Source: Thalassotalea hakodatensis
Lineage (GTDB): Bacteria > Pseudomonadota > Gammaproteobacteria > Enterobacterales > Alteromonadaceae
Assembly (NCBI RefSeq): GCF_030295995.1
Contig: NZ_AP027365.1
Coordinates: forward strand, 1,550,001-1,614,000
Direction of reading: 5' to 3'
Length of the DNA: 64,000 nt
This document shows, piece by piece, positions 1 to 7,766 of this stretch. Both the position numbers and the translations under genes were made by a program. Position 1 is the first letter of the stretch; every line of letters starts with the position of its first letter. The notes beneath the pieces are model-generated. The model saw only the letters and a program-made list of their open reading frames with translations. It did not search any database and was not told the DNA's origin.

Positions 1-1
1 T

Positions 2-1399
2 ACGCTGGGTGGAGCCGATATGCTTCGTCGCGCGATGGGTAAAAAGAAGCCCGAAGAGATGGCTAAACAGCGTGCGATATTTGAGGAGGGTGCAATAAGT
101 CAAGGTGTTGATGGTGAACTTGCCATGAAGATATTTGACTTAGTAGAAAAGTTTGCTGGTTATGGTTTTAACAAATCGCATTCAGCAGCCTATGCCTTAG
201 TGTCGTATCAAACATTATGGATGAAAGCGCACTTTCCTGAACCTTTCATGGCTGCGGTAATGTCTGCTGATATGGACAATACCGATAAGATCGTAACGCT
301 AGTTGATGAATGCAGTAATATGGGGTTAACCTTATTACCGCCAGATGTAAATTCAGGGCAATATAAATTTACTGTCAATGACAACAATGAAATTGTTTAT
401 GGTATAGGCGCGGTTAAAGGCGTCGGTGAAGGGCCTATTGAAGCCATTATTGCTTCACGAAATGCTGACGGTCCTTTTGTTGATTTATTTGATTTTTGCG
501 CCCGAGTCGATTTAAAGAAAACCAATAAACGCGTACTTGAACGCTTAATAAAATCAGGTGCTATGGATAATTTAGGACCTAAAACCGATAAAGGTCCACA
601 TCGTGCGGCACTTTTTGAAACGTTACCAGAAGCGATAAAGGCGGCAGAACAACATGCTAAAGCGCAAGCGTTAGGTCAAGATGACTTATTTGGCTTAATA
701 AACGAAGAGCCAGATGATACACGCCAAGCGTTTAAAGATGTGCCAATGTGGCCAGAGGAAGTGTGGCTAGACGGTGAAAAAGAAACACTTGGTTTATACT
801 TAACAGGCCATCCAATTAATCGTTATTTAAAAGAAATCAAACGTTACTCATCCGGTCGTTTAGTGTCAATGCAACCAACCGGTAGGGATAAAACTGCAAC
901 AGCGGTTGGTTTAGTGTTAAGTGTACGTGTATTGGTCAATAAAAGAGGTCGGCGTTGGGCGTTATTGACCTTAGATGATAAAAGTGCACGCATGGATGTG
1001 AGGCTATTTCCTGATGATTATGATACCTTTGCTGAATTGCTTGTTCCTGATGCAATTTTAGTGTGTAGCGGACAGGTCAGCTTTGATGATTACTCTGGTG
1101 GTATTACAATGACGGGTCGCGATATTATGACTATCGCTGATGCGCGAGAAAACTATCTGTCTTCAATCGACATCAGTGTAGATCGTAAGGACATGGCGAA
1201 TAATTTTATCGATCAATTTAGTCAGGTATTATCTGAGTATAAAGATGGTACTTGTCCAATTCGTGTGTTTTATCAAAGAGATGAAGCAAAAGGTATGTTA
1301 GAATTGGGTGTACAATGGCGAGTAACTCCCGCTGATGCATTATTGCATCAATTAAAAACACTTGCGGGCGAAGAAAATCTCGCATTACAGTTTAAATAA
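2..1399 (+). CDS. dnaE: DNA polymerase III subunit alpha, C-terminal part
   Basis: Catalytic subunit of the replicative DNA polymerase III. The gene runs in from upstream: codons before the first ATG at 20 read TLGGAD and continue into [14 protein letters not shown], the finger-region signature of DnaE, so the frame is open from base 2 and the ATG is internal. About 465 residues remain. They contain the [16 protein letters not shown] segment, a helix-hairpin-helix-like stretch ([16 protein letters not shown]), and an OB fold beginning near [19 protein letters not shown]. The stop is followed 53 bp later by accA, the usual dnaE-accA order in Gammaproteobacteria. Identity is very secure; the true start lies outside the window. 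Confidence 0.98.
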   Translation, partial: TLGGADMLRRAMGKKKPEEMAKQRAIFEEGAISQGVDGELAMKIFDLVEKFAGYGFNKSHSAAYALVSYQTLWMKAHFPEPFMAAVMSADMDNTDKIVTLVDECSNMGLTLLPPDVNSGQYKFTVNDNNEIVYGIGAVKGVGEGPIEAIIASRNADGPFVDLFDFCARVDLKKTNKRVLERLIKSGAMDNLGPKTDKGPHRAALFETLPEAIKAAEQHAKAQALGQDDLFGLINEEPDDTRQAFKDVPMWPEEVWLDGEKETLGLYLTGHPINRYLKEIKRYSSGRLVSMQPTGRDKTATAVGLVLSVRVLVNKRGRRWALLTLDDKSARMDVRLFPDDYDTFAELLVPDAILVCSGQVSFDDYSGGITMTGRDIMTIADARENYLSSIDISVDRKDMANNFIDQFSQVLSEYKDGTCPIRVFYQRDEAKGMLELGVQWRVTPADALLHQLKTLAGEENLALQFK

Positions 1400-1452
1400 T
1401 TAGCGTGTTAAATACACGGTAACTTTTGTTAACGCATAGGTAATAAAAACAT

Positions 1453-2409
1453 ATGTCATTAAACTTTTTAGACTTTGAGCAGCCGATTGCTGAACTTGAA
1501 GCAAAAATTGAAGAACTACGATTAGTGAGCAAAGGGCAAGAGTTAGATCTTGATCTTGAAGAGCAAATTAATCAATTAAAAGAAAAAAACAAAGAACAAA
1601 CAAGAAAAATATTTGCCAATTTAGATCCATGGCAAACGGCGCGTGTTGCTCGTCATCCTCAACGTCCATATACCTATGACTATTTGTCGCGTATTTTTAC
1701 TGACTTTGATGAGCTTGCTGGTGATAGGGCATATGCTGATGATAAAGCAATTGTAGGTGGTACGGCTAGATTAGACGGAAGACCTGTGATGGTTATTGGT
1801 CATCAAAAAGGGCGTTCTACGACCGAAAAAGTAAAACGCAACTTTGGTATGCCAAGACCAGAAGGCTATCGTAAAGCGTTACGCTTAATGGAAATGGCCG
1901 AACGTTTTAATATGCCAATTATTACCTTTATTGACACGCCAGGTGCATATCCAGGTATTGGTGCTGAAGAGCGTGGTCAAAGTGAAGCGATTGCGAAGAA
2001 TCTACAAGTCATGGCGCGTTTAAATGTACCGGTTATTTGTACGGTTATCGGTGAAGGTGGTTCTGGTGGCGCCTTAGCGATTGGTGTGGGCGATCGCGTT
2101 AATATGCTCGAGTATTCAACGTACTCTGTTATTTCACCTGAAGGCTGTGCTTCTATTTTATGGAAAACAGCAGAAAAAGCCCCAACAGCCGCTGAAGCGA
2201 TGGGGATAACGGCTAAACGGATCAAAGAACTAGGACTTATTGATAATGTGATCACTGAACCTATGGGCGGTGCACATCGTGATAAAGATGAAATGGCTGC
2301 TGTGTTAAAACAATCGCTTAAAGACGGCTTAGCAGAGTTAGAAGGTTTATCGAGCGAAGAGTTAATAGAACTACGTTATCAACGACTTATGTCTTACGGC
2401 TATTGCTAA
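1453..2409 (+). CDS. accA: Acetyl-CoA carboxylase carboxyltransferase subunit alpha
   Basis: Alpha half of the carboxyltransferase that moves the carboxyl group from biotin to acetyl-CoA, making malonyl-CoA for fatty acid synthesis. It works as an alpha2beta2 tetramer with AccD. The 318-residue length is typical. The N-terminus is a coiled coil ([16 protein letters not shown]), followed by a crotonase-like fold with the conserved [16 protein letters not shown] and [11 protein letters not shown] segments (oxyanion-hole glycines). The ATG at 1453 matches the family N-terminus ([12 protein letters not shown]). A hairpin with a T-run begins 8 bp after the stop, so accA transcripts probably end just before tilS. 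Confidence 0.98.
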   Translation: MSLNFLDFEQPIAELEAKIEELRLVSKGQELDLDLEEQINQLKEKNKEQTRKIFANLDPWQTARVARHPQRPYTYDYLSRIFTDFDELAGDRAYADDKAIVGGTARLDGRPVMVIGHQKGRSTTEKVKRNFGMPRPEGYRKALRLMEMAERFNMPIITFIDTPGAYPGIGAEERGQSEAIAKNLQVMARLNVPVICTVIGEGGSGGALAIGVGDRVNMLEYSTYSVISPEGCASILWKTAEKAPTAAEAMGITAKRIKELGLIDNVITEPMGGAHRDKDEMAAVLKQSLKDGLAELEGLSSEELIELRYQRLMSYGYC

Positions 2410-2417
2410 TAATGAGG

Positions 2418-2446
2418 GGCTTAGTGTTAACACATTAAGCCTTTTT
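2418..2446 (+). terminator. Rho-independent terminator between accA and tilS
   Basis: The arms GGCTTAGTG and CACATTAAGCC enclose a short TTAA loop (one G-T wobble) and are followed by TTTTT. The T-run ends only two bases before the ATG of tilS. Confidence 0.75.
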
Positions 2447-2448
2447 CT

Positions 2449-3819
2449 ATGAACAGCATATTTGCTCAGTTCCAACAGCAGTTATTACCTTTTCTTGAGC
2501 GGCCTATTTGTATCGCCTATAGCGGCGGAATTGACTCTCAAGTACTTCTGCACCTCTTTTCGAGGTTAAAAAAAGCTACACCAGCAGTGTCAATATTTGC
2601 TTGTCATGTTAACCACGGTTTGAGTGAACATGCTGGTAAATGGCAGAACTTCGCTGCCAAACAGTGCGCACTATACGGTATTACGTTTAACACCGAAACA
2701 GTTCACTTAGTTAAACAACCTCGACAAAGCCTAGAAGCCATTGCAAGAGAGGCAAGATATCATGTGTTTGATCACATCACACCAAGTAACGCCGTTATTG
2801 TTACAGGTCACCATGTAAATGATCAAATGGAAAGCTTTATACTTGCATTAAAACGAGGCTCAGGTGTACAGGGCCTGGCAGCTATACAACCTATATCGCA
2901 ATTTCGTTCTACAAGTAAAACCTTATTACGGCCGTTGTTAGCTATTTCTCGACAAGAAATTGAACATTATGCACAAGAGCATCAATTGCCATGGGTTGAA
3001 GATGAATCAAATAGCGATCAAGTGTTTGACCGAAACTTTATTCGCCATCAAGTAGCTCCCATATTAGAAAACCGTTGGCCTAGCATTGCTCAAAGTATTG
3101 CCCGCACTGTTTCACATTGCCAAGAAACGCAACGTTTAATCGATGAAATAGCCAAGCAAGATTTAGCTACGTGCTGTGCTGATAATGCTAAAATTCTTTG
3201 CATTGAGGCATTACTCAACTTATCAACAATTAGGCGAAAGCACGTTATTCGCTTTTTTTTAGCTTCACACAAAATAACCATGCCAAGCGAACAGCAGTTG
3301 CAACAACTTTTTGCGGGATTAAGTATTGAGTCTGAAAGTAAACGTCAAATTAAAGTCGGCAATGGTTGGCTGCGGCAATACCAAGGGAAGCTTTATTTAA
3401 CACAAGCTTTTACTGAGTTGCAGCAATGGAAGCATGTGATCGATGTTCAGAAAATAATAGACAGCCCTATAGATATCTCTTTACCTGATAATTTAGGAAC
3501 ACTAAAATTAAGCTATTGCGAAAGTGACTGCTCCACTGCGCAAGTATTTTCAATAGATAAGGCGACTGATCAATTAATCGTCTCTTTTGCACAACCTCAT
3601 GAAAAAGTGTTACCTGATTACAGACAATATCGTCGTGAAATGAAAAAACTATGGCAAGAGCTTAATGTAGCCCCTTGGCAACGTAAACGCACACCGATGA
3701 TATATGTTGATGAACAGTTGATCGCTGTGACTAAATACTTTGTCTGTCAGCCTTACGTTAAAGATAAACATCAATTAAATATTAAAGTTGTCTGGCTAGA
3801 AGAAACTGAGTCAGGTTAG
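2449..3819 (+). CDS. tilS: tRNA(Ile)-lysidine synthetase
   Basis: Attaches lysine to C34 of the CAU anticodon of a minor tRNA-Ile, using ATP, so that the tRNA reads AUA codons. The protein has 456 residues: an N-type PP-loop ATPase with the SGGIDS motif at residues 25-30, the HVNHGLSEHA segment, TGHHVNDQ, and a C-terminal TilS_C domain (PDYRQYRREMKKLWQE, then RKRTPMIYV). It follows accA, a common gammaproteobacterial order. No Shine-Dalgarno is visible because the accA terminator ends immediately before the ATG, and no other start sits upstream in frame. Function is secure; how it is expressed is unclear. Confidence 0.95.
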   Translation: MNSIFAQFQQQLLPFLERPICIAYSGGIDSQVLLHLFSRLKKATPAVSIFACHVNHGLSEHAGKWQNFAAKQCALYGITFNTETVHLVKQPRQSLEAIAREARYHVFDHITPSNAVIVTGHHVNDQMESFILALKRGSGVQGLAAIQPISQFRSTSKTLLRPLLAISRQEIEHYAQEHQLPWVEDESNSDQVFDRNFIRHQVAPILENRWPSIAQSIARTVSHCQETQRLIDEIAKQDLATCCADNAKILCIEALLNLSTIRRKHVIRFFLASHKITMPSEQQLQQLFAGLSIESESKRQIKVGNGWLRQYQGKLYLTQAFTELQQWKHVIDVQKIIDSPIDISLPDNLGTLKLSYCESDCSTAQVFSIDKATDQLIVSFAQPHEKVLPDYRQYRREMKKLWQELNVAPWQRKRTPMIYVDEQLIAVTKYFVCQPYVKDKHQLNIKVVWLEETESG

Positions 3820-3879
3820 AATAAACGCATTCGGCAATTTGTCGTCCCCATAAAAAATATTATAACAATCGGAGTTCTT

Positions 3880-5052
3880 ATGAATTTAGTATTAAAGCTT
3901 ATTGCCGGTATTGTCGCTGGTATATTAGTTGGGCTTTACGCACCCGAATTTATTGTTCAGTTAGTTTTCACTGCGCAAAACCTCATTGGTCAATTGATTA
4001 AGTTTACCATTCCGCTGATCATCTTATTTTATATTGCCAGTGGCATAGCCTCTTTACCTAAAGGCTCAGGCTCATTGTTAAGTAAAACGGTAGGCTTAGC
4101 CTATGGTTCAACAATTGTTGCGGGCATTCTTGCCTTTTTAGTGGCTAGTAATGTTTTACCTGAATTAACCGCGAGCACGGTCGCAGAAGCCTCTCATGGT
4201 GGCACAGCCAAAGGCTTTATCGATATTCAAATAACGCCGCTATTTGATGTGATGACTGCATTAGCGATTGCGTTCATTTTTGGTATTGGTATCAGTGCAA
4301 CCAATGCTAATTCTTTGAGAACTACGTTAAATGAAGCAAAAGATGTGATTGAGCAATTACTATCAAAGGTAATTATTCCAGCGTTGCCATTTTATATTGC
4401 GGGTGTATTTGCTGAAATGACCGTCGACGGCTCGGTTTTCTCAACCTTAAAAACTTTTGGTATTGTACTTGTACTTGCGCTTGTTATGCATTGGATTTGG
4501 ATCACTGTATTGTATGTAACCACAGGTCTTGCAATTGGTAAGTCGCCTGCAACACTGTTAAAAAATATGCTGCCAGCATATTTTACAGCATTAGGTACTA
4601 TGTCTAGTGCGGCGACAATTCCTGTGTCACTACGTGCAAACAAAGAGAATGAAGTAAGTGATGGCGTGGCTAATTTTACTGTGCCATTATGTGCTTCAAT
4701 TCATTTAAGTGGTTCAACAATAACCATTGTCACTTGTGCTACGGCAGTTATGATCATGACTCCAGGGCTATCGTTACCAGGGTTAACTGGCATGTTAGGC
4801 TTTATTTTTATGCTAGGTGTTACCATGATCGCAGCACCAGGTGCGCCAGGTGGCGCAGTAATGGCAGCGTTAGGGTTATTAGCAAGTATGCTAGGATTTA
4901 CTGATGCTGCACTGGCATTAATGATCGCTCTTTATATGGCTCAAGATAGCTTCGGTACCGCATGTAATGTAACTGGTGATGGTGCAATTGCGCTTTGGGT
5001 AGATAAGTTTGCCGGCGAAGAAGGGTTAACACCTATCACTGATAAAGAATAA
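3880..5052 (+). CDS. SLC1/DAACS-family cation:amino acid symporter
   Basis: Inner-membrane secondary transporter of the dicarboxylate/amino acid:cation symporter family. It is 390 residues and almost entirely hydrophobic. Recognisable are the HP1-type serine stretch (GTMSSAATIPVS), the HP2-type loop (HLSGSTITI) and the TM8 signature DSFGTACNVTGDG. In acidic-substrate members such as GltPh, TM8 reads D-x-G-R-T-x-x-N; here the arginine position is glycine. By analogy with ASCT-type neutral transporters that also lack this arginine, the substrate may be a neutral amino acid rather than glutamate or aspartate; this is inference. A good Shine-Dalgarno (CGGAG) precedes the ATG, and a strong terminator follows. 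Confidence 0.9.
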   Translation: MNLVLKLIAGIVAGILVGLYAPEFIVQLVFTAQNLIGQLIKFTIPLIILFYIASGIASLPKGSGSLLSKTVGLAYGSTIVAGILAFLVASNVLPELTASTVAEASHGGTAKGFIDIQITPLFDVMTALAIAFIFGIGISATNANSLRTTLNEAKDVIEQLLSKVIIPALPFYIAGVFAEMTVDGSVFSTLKTFGIVLVLALVMHWIWITVLYVTTGLAIGKSPATLLKNMLPAYFTALGTMSSAATIPVSLRANKENEVSDGVANFTVPLCASIHLSGSTITIVTCATAVMIMTPGLSLPGLTGMLGFIFMLGVTMIAAPGAPGGAVMAALGLLASMLGFTDAALALMIALYMAQDSFGTACNVTGDGAIALWVDKFAGEEGLTPITDKE

Positions 5053-5072
5053 ACAAGATTTTATCGAATAGA

Positions 5073-5096
5073 AGGCCGCGGTAGCGGCCTTTTTTG
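5073..5096 (+). terminator. Rho-independent terminator after the SLC1 symporter
   Basis: AGGCCGC and GCGGCCT form a GC-rich 7-bp stem with loop GGTA, followed by a run of T. It lies about 20 bp after the stop codon. Confidence 0.9.
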
Positions 5097-5176
5097 TGTT
5101 TTTTATTTTATATAAAGCCCCTATTTTTATAAGGGTTTTGCAGGCATAATAGCGCAAAATTTTTGAGGATTTATTA

Positions 5177-5746
5177 ATGCCAGTAGAACAAGCTTTGCAA
5201 ACACGAAGTAATTCACAATGCGAACTTTGCACATCAAAGGATTCATTATCTGTCTATCTTGTACCACCGGACAGTGATGGAAGCGTGCAACAAACAGCTT
5301 ATTTGTGCGCAGCATGTATAGATCAAATAAATGATGATAAAGAAATAAATCTTAATCATTGGCGCTGTTTAAGCGATAGCATGTGGAGTCAAGAACCGGT
5401 GATTCAGGTATTGTCTTATCGCATGTTACATAAACTATCTTCAGAGAGCTGGGCACAAGATGCAATGGACATGCTTTACATAGAAGATGACGTAAAGCAT
5501 TGGGCTGAACAGGGTATAGCAGCAGAGCAAACTAATGGGCCAACACGTGATTGCAATGGCACTGAATTACAAGCGGGCGATAATGTGACCTTGGTTAAAG
5601 ATTTAAAAGTCAAGGGTGCCAATTTTATTGCAAAACAAGGAACCATGGTCAGAGGTATTTCATTAACTGATAACCCTGAGCATATAGAAGGTAAAGTAAA
5701 TGGCACTAAAATTGTGCTTGTTTCAGCTTACTTAAAAAAAGCGTAG
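5177..5746 (+). CDS. PhnA/YjdM-family protein with zinc ribbon
   Basis: Member of the PhnA (YjdM) family; despite the historical name, most members are not linked to phosphonate degradation and the function is unknown. The N-terminal part carries a zinc-ribbon pattern, CELC at about residue 15 and CAAC at about residue 47. The C-terminal 65 residues form the PhnA domain (CNGTELQAGDNVTLVKDLKV, then GTMVRGISLTDN). At 189 residues it is longer than E. coli YjdM (about 111), with a roughly 70-residue middle segment between zinc ribbon and PhnA domain. It appears monocistronic, with GAGG upstream of the ATG. Confidence 0.85.
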   Translation: MPVEQALQTRSNSQCELCTSKDSLSVYLVPPDSDGSVQQTAYLCAACIDQINDDKEINLNHWRCLSDSMWSQEPVIQVLSYRMLHKLSSESWAQDAMDMLYIEDDVKHWAEQGIAAEQTNGPTRDCNGTELQAGDNVTLVKDLKVKGANFIAKQGTMVRGISLTDNPEHIEGKVNGTKIVLVSAYLKKA

Positions 5747-5769
5747 TGTAAAATCACATAATACGTGTA

Positions 5770-5798
5770 TTGACTTATTGTCAGCACATGGTCATTAT
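5770..5798 (+). promoter_or_regulatory. Possible sigma-70 promoter for a non-coding transcript
   Basis: TTGACT (5770-5775), a 17-bp spacer and CATTAT (5793-5798). It is the best promoter-like pair I see upstream of the orphan terminator. The -10 is weak (4 of 6), so this is tentative. Confidence 0.3.
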
Positions 5799-5952
5799 TA
5801 GCTTACTTAATGAATTTTATAAAAACGTTGTAAGAATTACATGTTAACTTTTCAGCAAATAGTCCTCTGTCAAACACCTAAACTACGTATTGTCGTTAAA
5901 ACAATGCGCTGGTGTGTTTTTGCTGCGGAAAGATAACATTCGTTTTTGTCTT

Positions 5953-5982
5953 AAAACCGCAGTTTTTACTGCGGTTTTTTTG
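5953..5982 (+). terminator. Orphan Rho-independent terminator
   Basis: AAAACCGCAG and CTGCGGTTTT form a near-perfect stem over a short T-rich loop, followed by T7. It lies about 207 bp after the PhnA-family stop codon with no gene between, so it ends either a long 3' UTR or an independent short transcript. Confidence 0.8.
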
Positions 5983-6007
5983 TTTTAATCGCAGCAATAA
6001 CTGTTTT

Positions 6008-6320
6008 ATACCAATTCGCATAAAGATTAAGTCAGTTCAGAGCGATGTCAGAGGTGGGAGAATAAGCGAAACGTGTGCAGGTATAGTTGTTCTACATCAA
6101 ACACGTTTTGCGCAATTATCGCGCCTCTAACACGCTCCCAAAGGGCGAGTTTAAACGCTTCATAGCCTGTGTTGTTGATTTTGAAAAGGACGCTACAAGG
6201 ATGTAGCTTATTAGAGAACGCAGGAGCACGTTCTTCTGAATAACCTTCTCTGCAATCAACGCCGTGTCTCTAAAGCGTTTAATTCTCGCTGAATGACCGA
6301 ATATTTATGCGAATTGGTAT
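6008..6320 (+). repeat. MITE-like inverted-repeat element, full copy (A)
   Basis: A 313-bp non-coding element bounded by perfect 17-bp terminal inverted repeats (ATACCAATTCGCATAAA at 6008-6024 and its reverse complement at 6304-6320). The ends can be read as CCAATT...AATTGG flanked by TA on both sides, as in TA-targeting transposons. Internally it is highly structured: GCGAG...CTCGC and AAACGCTT (6153-6160) with AAGCGTTT (6273-6280); GTTGATT (6174-6180) with AATCAAC (6254-6260); and hairpins GCTACAAGGATGTAGC (6192-6207) and AGAACG...CGTTCT. No coding capacity. It ends 21 bp before the start of the DMT exporter gene, so it sits in that gene's leader region. Related copies lie at 10.0-10.34 kb. 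Confidence 0.85.
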
Positions 6321-6341
6321 TAATCTCTAAGGAGTAAAGCA

Positions 6342-7256
6342 ATGCGTGTACCGATAGCGTATCTCGCTGTTGTGATAATTTGGTCAACTACACCATTAGG
6401 TATAGTTTGGAGTAGTGAGTCAGTGCATCCCACTATGGCTGTACTGTTACGCATGCTTATTGCCTGGCTCATTGGCATGTCGATAATACTGACTTGTCGT
6501 ATTGCGATGCCTTGGCATAAAACAGCGCTTAAGCTTTATGGGTTTTCCTCTGTCGGCATTTTTGGTGGTATGTCATTTTCATACATGGCAGCCACGTATA
6601 TTTCATCAGGGTTGATGTCATTAGTTTTTGGATTAGCACCCATTCTATCTGGGTTTCTTGCTCAAAAGATGTTATCAGAACCGCGCTTTTCTTTGACTAA
6701 AAAAGTGGCGCTAGTTGCTGCTTTAACTGGATTGTTGATTGTTTGTATTGATAATATCGCGTTAAAAGATGATGCTTATATCGGCATTGGTTTAATTTTA
6801 GCTGGCGTGTTCTTTTTTAGTGTGAGTGGCGTATTAATAAAATCTGTACCGATTGCAATAAATCCCATTGCGACGACTGTTGGTGCACTAACCTTTAGCG
6901 TTCCGTTATTTTTTAGTCTATGGTTGATTTTTGATGGTTCAATTCCTTTTGAACAATGGCAATTTCGTTCCATTGCGGCGATTATCTATTTAGGTATTTT
7001 TGGCTCTCTTTTAGGTTTCATTGCTTATTTCTATGTGTTACAAAAGTTATCAGCTAGTACGGTTGCCTTAGTAACTATGATCACTCCGGTACTGGCACTG
7101 ATTTTAGGCTATGTTTTTAATGATGAGCAATTAACGCTTAGGATCATAATTGGCGCAATTTTTGTTATTTTTGGCTTATCTTGCTTTCAATGGAGCACAA
7201 AGGTTGAAGCACTTGTTACTAAAAGCATGAAACGAAAGGTAACCACAATTGAGTGA
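6342..7256 (+). CDS. EamA/DMT-family transporter
   Basis: Inner-membrane protein of the drug/metabolite transporter superfamily: 304 residues, about ten hydrophobic segments arranged as two EamA repeats (starting near residues 5 and 150), and a short basic cytoplasmic tail. The N-terminal VVIIWSTTPLGIVW and the TPVLALILGYVFNDE segment late in repeat 2 are typical. The substrate cannot be read from sequence; relatives export amino acids, metabolites or drugs. The ATG is preceded by AAGGAG. The 3' end overlaps the GNAT gene by 8 bp, so the two are probably translated together. A repeat element occupies the DNA directly upstream. Confidence 0.88.
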   Translation: MRVPIAYLAVVIIWSTTPLGIVWSSESVHPTMAVLLRMLIAWLIGMSIILTCRIAMPWHKTALKLYGFSSVGIFGGMSFSYMAATYISSGLMSLVFGLAPILSGFLAQKMLSEPRFSLTKKVALVAALTGLLIVCIDNIALKDDAYIGIGLILAGVFFFSVSGVLIKSVPIAINPIATTVGALTFSVPLFFSLWLIFDGSIPFEQWQFRSIAAIIYLGIFGSLLGFIAYFYVLQKLSASTVALVTMITPVLALILGYVFNDEQLTLRIIIGAIFVIFGLSCFQWSTKVEALVTKSMKRKVTTIE

Positions 7257-7707
7257 TGTTTCCACTAATTCATTATCCATTACTTTTCGCAAAGCAGTGG
7301 ATTCTGATATCAGCTTTTTAATTGCACTTCGTAAAGAAACCATGACTGAGCACCTTTTAACCGCAGGTCTTATGTATACTGATGAGCAACATATAGCCAG
7401 AATTACAGAACATTTTGAAGACTCTTATATTATTTGCTTTAAAGATGTTGCGATTGGGCTAATTAAACTCGCACAATCGACAGGTAAATGGCACATCAGG
7501 CAATTACAAATTGCGCAAGAATTTCAGGGAAAGGGCTTAGGCACTAAATTGTTAGCTCTTCTGCAAGATAAAGCTTCACAACTACATGTGCCCATTTCAT
7601 TAAATGTTTTATTTAAAAATCCTGCGATTAAGTTATACAAAAGAGCAGGGTTTGTTGTGGTTGGGGAAAATGCCTTAGAATACCAAATGCTTTGGCGCCC
7701 AAAGTAG
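7249..7707 (+). CDS. GNAT-family N-acetyltransferase
   Basis: Probable acetyl-CoA-dependent N-acetyltransferase of 152 residues. The acetyl-CoA-binding motif is QLQIAQEFQGKGLGTKLL (Q-x-x-G-x-G type) near residues 86-103, and the C-terminal part has the usual YKRAGF segment (KLYKRAGFVVVGE). The start is a TTG at 7249 overlapping the end of the upstream exporter gene, with GAAAGG just upstream; no better in-frame ATG exists near the N-terminus. Coupling to a DMT exporter suggests a metabolite or amino-compound substrate, but this is only a guess. Confidence 0.85.
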   Translation: MSDVSTNSLSITFRKAVDSDISFLIALRKETMTEHLLTAGLMYTDEQHIARITEHFEDSYIICFKDVAIGLIKLAQSTGKWHIRQLQIAQEFQGKGLGTKLLALLQDKASQLHVPISLNVLFKNPAIKLYKRAGFVVVGENALEYQMLWRPK

Positions 7708-7766
7708 TACATAACTTTGTTTACCGAAGACCAAGAAACATTCATTGAGTATGAAATAAAAAGAAG

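Noticed and set aside
5912-6130. 72-codon frame spanning the orphan terminator and the left part of repeat A
   Set aside because: It runs through a terminator hairpin and a structured repeat, has no Shine-Dalgarno, and is not kept in copy B.
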